This document shows, in pieces, positions 45,860 through 49,274 of a DNA stretch of 49,274 bases (the first letter of the stretch is position 1; every line of letters starts with the position of its first letter). Origin of the DNA: Gammaproteobacteria bacterium. Lineage in GTDB: Bacteria; Pseudomonadota; Gammaproteobacteria; Steroidobacterales; Woeseiaceae. Made by a program: the position numbers and the translations under genes. The notes under the pieces were generated by a model. The model saw only the letters and a program-made list of their open reading frames with translations, was not told the DNA's origin and searched no databases. Location: assembly GCA_029884165.1 (NCBI GenBank), contig JAOUIH010000022.1, positions 1 through 49,274 of the forward strand. The letters are read 5' to 3'.

Positions 45860-46438
45860 TCAGAGGACCATCTCTGCGCTGACCACGTAGCGCATAGGGC
45901 CACCTGCGGCCGGGCCGGAGAACGGGTAGCAGGTCACAAGGCTCAGCATCGCCGTGTCGGAGTCGAGCAGCAGGCTGCCGCGCCGGGAGTCCACGACGTC
46001 GATGGCGGTAACGCGAAACAGGTGGCTTCGTCCGCCGGGCCTCTCGATGCGCAGGGTCTCGCCGGCACGCAGGTATTGCAGGAAGGCGAAGTGCGTATCC
46101 CGGTGGCCCGCGATGATGCTGTTGCCGGGCTCGCCCGGCAGTGCGCTGGCGCTCATGTGACCGGGACCGAAGGCGAGGGTGCGGCCCGAGCTGCCCGCCA
46201 GCACGATGAGATCTACCTCACCGCGCTTCGCGATCAGCCGGGCGACCGGATGGGTGTCGGCCCATGGCCACGGCGGCTGGCGACCTTCCTGCCCGGACGT
46301 CCTCCGCCATGCGCGTTGCATGAGTTCCTGCGCCACCCAGGCTTTCGCCGGTATGTAGGCGCCCTGTCCGAGCTGCCAGAAGCCGAAGCACAGCAGGGCG
46401 GCCACGAGCGCGCTCCTAGGCCCGGTCCGGCGCGGCAT
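45860..46438 (-). CDS. Class GN (proteobacterial dedicated) sortase
   Basis: A 192-residue transpeptidase with one N-terminal membrane helix (about 9-26) and a sortase domain carrying the catalytic His112 (IIAGHRDTHF), Cys170 (SLVTCYPF) and Arg183 (PMRYVV). Class GN sortases occur in Gram-negative bacteria next to a single substrate. The ATG at 46438 was chosen for its strong GGGGGAGGG; it lies within the last codons of the substrate gene (23-base overlap), so the two are translated together. The likely reaction is cleavage of the FPATG signal and transfer of the substrate to an unknown acceptor. Confidence 0.92.
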   Translation of the reverse strand: MPRRTGPRSALVAALLCFGFWQLGQGAYIPAKAWVAQELMQRAWRRTSGQEGRQPPWPWADTHPVARLIAKRGEVDLIVLAGSSGRTLAFGPGHMSASALPGEPGNSIIAGHRDTHFAFLQYLRAGETLRIERPGGRSHLFRVTAIDVVDSRRGSLLLDSDTAMLSLVTCYPFSGPAAGGPMRYVVSAEMVL

Positions 46439-48596
46439 GCAATCGCCCTCCCCCATTCCACACCTGCCGCAGCAGCAGCAGTGTCGCCAGCAGGATTGCG
46501 AGACTGCCGGCCATGCGCATCCGCGGGGCCGGCGTGCCCGTGGCCGGGAAACCGAATATCGATCGCATGCTCTGCCCGTGCGGTAGCGGGTTCGGCACCT
46601 GCTCGCGGTGCAACCTGGCCTTCGCGGAGCGTGCCGGCGTCCGGTCGACGGCGACGAGACTCGTGTGCAGAGAAACCAGGCGATATGCCAGTGCCGTGTC
46701 GACTATCGCTGCCCGGGTGGCCTCCGGGTCCGCACCTCGGCGCTCGGCGTCCGTCAGCATCCCGATCCTCGCGCGGGCCCACAGGGCGGCGACTCCCGGC
46801 GCATCCGACGCGATGGCGAGCGGCAGTTCGGCACCCCAGTACCCGCCCGGCCCGGTTCCGGAGATCCGGAGCTGGTCGCCGGGGCGCGGCGCGCGCCTGA
46901 GCCGGACTCTCAGCGTCACCGGCTCGCCCGCATAGAGGTCCGGGACGACTGCGGGGTACGCATCTGCTTCGACCGAGTCGGGCCACTCGACCCGGATGTC
47001 CGTCAGCTCCGGTTTCTCGAGCTTGCGGAACAGACGGCCGATTTTTTCCTCGACCTCGTGCAGGGCGCTGATCGTGACGTGGGTGCCACGACCGGCCTCC
47101 GCGGCCTTGCTCATGAACCAGCCGTTCGGAGCCGAACCGATACCGACCGTGAACAGGCGTGCGTCGGCGAGCCGTGCCTCTATGAAACCGAAGAGTTCCG
47201 CCTCGTTGCCGACGCTGCCGTCGGTAATGAATACGACCTGCTTCAGATGCGTTTCGCTCGGACGACCGGTAAGCGCGAGTTCGAGTGCCGGACGCATCTC
47301 GGTCCCGCCATCCGCTGCCAGCTCGTCAACATATCGCTGCGCCGCGGCAATGCGATCCGGGCTCGCCGGCACGCTCGCCGGATAGAGTGCGCTCGCGATC
47401 GAATTGAACTGGATGACGTTGAACAGGTCGCCGCTCCGCAGGCCGTTGAGAGCGAGCTTCAGTGCCCGCCTGGCCTGCTCGATCGAAACGCCGTGCATGG
47501 AGCCCGACGTGTCGACGACGAATACCAGCTCGCGGGCGGGCGCCTCCGCGCGGGCATCCGCCGCGTCCGGGGGCACCAGCATCACCAGGAGGTGCGGCTC
47601 CGCGGCGAGCATTTCCGAGAAAATCAACGCACGGGGCGCCGCCGCCTTGACCGGGCGCCACAGGAGCTCGAGGTCGTGATCCATCGGCATGTCACCTTCG
47701 GCGAGACGCACGCGGTACGCGTCGCCATCGTCCTCCACCCGGATCGGGTGATAGCGGCTCGCGATGAGTTCGAGCGGCATGCCAGCGTCGATGCGCGCAT
47801 CCAGCTTCAACCTGTGGTCTGCCGCACGCTCCACCACCGGGGGCGTGACCAGCGACGCATCCGGGACACGAGTCGTATCCGGCGACCAGCCCGAACCCTG
47901 CCGGTCGGGGACCGGATCCCCGGCTATGTAGCGTGGTGTCAGTGTCGTCGGCACGCGCAGGCTGAAGCTACCTTCGTCGTAACGGATGGTTTCGAGATAC
48001 TCGATCTCGATCACTATCGTTTCGCCAGGGGCGATGTTGGCGACCGAACTCGTGAACAGGTTCGCTCGCCGCTGCCTGACAAGGCTCGCCCTGCGGCCGT
48101 CGCGCTTCGCACTTTCGTACTCCTTCCGGGCAGCCTCGCGTTCGCGAATCTCACCCTCGATCACGCGCTCGCCGATCTGCATTTTGAGTCGATCCACCGC
48201 GGCACCTTCCGGCAGCGGAAAGGCATACTCACCCTCGACCCAGTCCGGGCCGTCGTTGACGAACACCTGCTTCAGCCGTGTGCGGGCCACGAGCCCGTTC
48301 GCACGGATGGCAACCTCCGTGTCGAGGCGTGTCGCCACGCGGTAGCCATGCTGCATGCGCAGCAGCAGTGTGCCGCCCGGCAAGGGCCCGGCCTCGGAAT
48401 CCGCCTGGGCATGCGCGGCTTCGGGCTGCGCCAGCCCGAAGGCGACGAGCACGAGCAGAAGTCTCGCGCAGTTCGCGAAGTGCCGCCGCAGCACCTCTGC
48501 CATCTGCGCTGCCGTCATGCCGGGAGCCGGGTGATGCCAGCTACGGAAACGTTTGGGCGGGCTGTTCTTTCTTGTTCCAAAACCGCGTTCGACCAT
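46416..48596 (-). CDS. Dedicated sortase substrate with VIT and von Willebrand A domains
   Basis: A 726-residue surface protein of the family called marine proteobacterial sortase target protein. It has a long basic N-terminus with hydrophobic core at 44-56 and likely cleavage AHA-QA (after 63), a VIT domain (about 75-205), a vWA domain (about 357-530) with an intact MIDAS site (Asp362, Ser364, Ser366, Thr432, Asp459), and a sorting tail: FPATG at 683-687, hydrophobic helix about 696-712 and a basic end. VIT-vWA proteins resemble inter-alpha-trypsin inhibitor heavy chains and may bind matrix or host ligands. GGAGGAG precedes the ATG at 48596. Confidence 0.93.
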   Translation of the reverse strand: MVERGFGTRKNSPPKRFRSWHHPAPGMTAAQMAEVLRRHFANCARLLLVLVAFGLAQPEAAHAQADSEAGPLPGGTLLLRMQHGYRVATRLDTEVAIRANGLVARTRLKQVFVNDGPDWVEGEYAFPLPEGAAVDRLKMQIGERVIEGEIREREAARKEYESAKRDGRRASLVRQRRANLFTSSVANIAPGETIVIEIEYLETIRYDEGSFSLRVPTTLTPRYIAGDPVPDRQGSGWSPDTTRVPDASLVTPPVVERAADHRLKLDARIDAGMPLELIASRYHPIRVEDDGDAYRVRLAEGDMPMDHDLELLWRPVKAAAPRALIFSEMLAAEPHLLVMLVPPDAADARAEAPARELVFVVDTSGSMHGVSIEQARRALKLALNGLRSGDLFNVIQFNSIASALYPASVPASPDRIAAAQRYVDELAADGGTEMRPALELALTGRPSETHLKQVVFITDGSVGNEAELFGFIEARLADARLFTVGIGSAPNGWFMSKAAEAGRGTHVTISALHEVEEKIGRLFRKLEKPELTDIRVEWPDSVEADAYPAVVPDLYAGEPVTLRVRLRRAPRPGDQLRISGTGPGGYWGAELPLAIASDAPGVAALWARARIGMLTDAERRGADPEATRAAIVDTALAYRLVSLHTSLVAVDRTPARSAKARLHREQVPNPLPHGQSMRSIFGFPATGTPAPRMRMAGSLAILLATLLLLRQVWNGGGRLHAAPDRA

Positions 48597-48631
48597 GTCG
48601 TTGCTCCTCCGACCTGCTTCTATTTCGCGCC

Positions 48632-48688
48632 GGCAAAGCGGCATAGGCCGGGCGGCGGCATGGCAAACCACCGGCGGAGTGTGGCAAA
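48632..48688. promoter_or_regulatory. Three phased GGCAAA direct repeats between sortase target and response regulator
   Basis: GGCAAA occurs at 48632-48637, 48662-48667 and 48683-48688, with start-to-start distances of 30 and 21 bases, close to three and two helical turns. They lie in the 138-base divergent promoter region. They are candidate binding sites for the adjacent response regulator. Confidence 0.45.
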
Positions 48689-48734
48689 TTGTGGCGATCG
48701 AAACCGTTGCCGCGCCTTGCGGTCAAAGCCCCCT

Positions 48735-49274
48735 ATGCCCAAGCGAATCGCCATCGTCGAGGACGAAGCCGCCATACGCGAGAATTACGCGGCGGCCTTC
48801 CGCCGCGAGGGTTACACGGTCAGCAGTTTCGAGGCCCGCGGCCCTGCGATGGAGGCGTTCGCCTCCCGCCTGCCGGATCTCGTCGTCATCGACATCAACC
48901 TGCGGGACGACGTGGAGGGAGGCTTCGAGCTCTGCCGGCAACTGCGCGCAATGTCGGCCGACCTGCCGATTATTTTCCTGACGGCGCGCGATTCGGAGTT
49001 CGACGCGGTTTCGGGACTACGCCTCGGCGCCGATGACTACCTGACCAAAGACATCAGCATGCCGCACCTGCTCGCGCGCATAGCAGCGCTGTTCCGCCGC
49101 CTCGATGCGCAGCAGTCGCGCGGTGACGAAGCGGTCGTTCGGCGGGGTGACCTCGAGCTCGACGGCGAGCGCATGATCGTTCGCTGGAAAGGCACGCAGG
49201 TCGGACTCACGCTGACCGAGTACTGGCTCGTGCACGCACTTGCGCGCTATCCCGGGCACGTGAAGAACCGGCAG
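48735..49274 (+). CDS. pdsR: Response regulator of the dedicated sortase system (cut by window end)
   Basis: The first 180 residues of an OmpR-type regulator; the gene runs off the window. The receiver domain shows Glu9-Asp10-Glu11, phospho-acceptor Asp53 in VVIDINLRDD, Thr in FLTARDSEFD and Lys in DDYLTKDIS. A winged-helix DNA-binding domain begins near residue 130 (RRGDLELDGERMIVRWKGTQVGLTLTEYWLVHAL). The position, divergent from a class GN sortase operon, matches the PdsR regulator of proteobacterial dedicated sortase systems; its kinase PdsS is expected just beyond the window. Confidence 0.88.
   Translation, partial: MPKRIAIVEDEAAIRENYAAAFRREGYTVSSFEARGPAMEAFASRLPDLVVIDINLRDDVEGGFELCRQLRAMSADLPIIFLTARDSEFDAVSGLRLGADDYLTKDISMPHLLARIAALFRRLDAQQSRGDEAVVRRGDLELDGERMIVRWKGTQVGLTLTEYWLVHALARYPGHVKNRQ

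Overview
The window is about 49 kb of GC-rich (roughly 65%), densely packed bacterial chromosome. Gene content and order point to a gammaproteobacterium. Examples are algZ-algR-hemCDXY, DUF484-xerC-hslVU, ubiE-ubiJ-ubiB, dut-coaBC-radC-rpmBG-mutM-coaD, rsmD-ftsYEX-rpoH and glnK-amtB. The class GN sortase with its dedicated target and response regulator is a family best known from marine proteobacteria. The window is therefore probably from an unpigeonholed marine gammaproteobacterium; this placement is inferred from synteny only, and there is no rRNA gene to confirm it. I see no prophage, transposase gene, CRISPR array, tRNA or rRNA.

Layout. 0.08-3.7 kb: secreted M1-like metallopeptidase, small secreted protein, membrane-anchored cytochrome c5. 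3.7-7.7 kb: comM-like AAA gene and ubiK on the minus strand, then glnK-amtB behind a good sigma54 promoter and NtrC site, with a striking 159-bp nested-hairpin element between glnK and amtB. 8-15.4 kb: DUF4124 protein, then a chain of genes joined by stop/start overlaps or short gaps: algZ, algR, hemC, hemD, hemX, hemY and an SDR gene. 15.4-24.4 kb: orphan ParA, DUF484-xerC-hslV-hslU-DUF971-ubiE-ubiJ-ubiB-trmB and a small DUF6763 gene. 24.4-31.6 kb: Rieske protein, AmpG-like permease and an ExoIII/Crc homologue opposite pyrE, then a second DUF4124 gene, dut, coaBC, radC, rpmB, rpmG. 31.6-38.8 kb: a fatty acid desaturase inserted into an otherwise classical cluster, mutM, coaD, rsmD, ftsY, ftsE, ftsX and rpoH. 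38.8-45.8 kb: DUF3465 and OmpA-like lipoprotein, Mpo1-like protein, glutaryl-CoA dehydrogenase, two convergent MATE transporters, SRPBCC and NUDIX genes. 45.9-49.3 kb: dedicated sortase, its VIT/vWA substrate, and a divergent response regulator cut by the window end.

Most notable points. (1) The glnK-amtB spacer is a tandem of five hairpins enclosed by a 19-bp inverted repeat and flanked by CTAG, resembling a non-autonomous mobile element that now sits inside a nitrogen-regulated mRNA. (2) rpoH has an almost perfect CIRCE operator (TTAGCACTC-N9-GAGTGCTAG) lying across its promoter, which suggests that the HrcA repressor controls the heat-shock sigma factor. (3) The sortase locus has one substrate with an FPATG sorting signal and three phased GGCAAA repeats in the divergent promoter. 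(4) The gene opposite pyrE, where Pseudomonas carries crc, keeps all nuclease residues. (5) The first MATE gene appears to start at a CTG overlapping the upstream stop codon.

Many genes begin at GTG or TTG and overlap the preceding stop by 4 bases (ATGA, GTGA, TTGA). Starts were chosen from these overlaps, from ribosome-binding sites and from family length.
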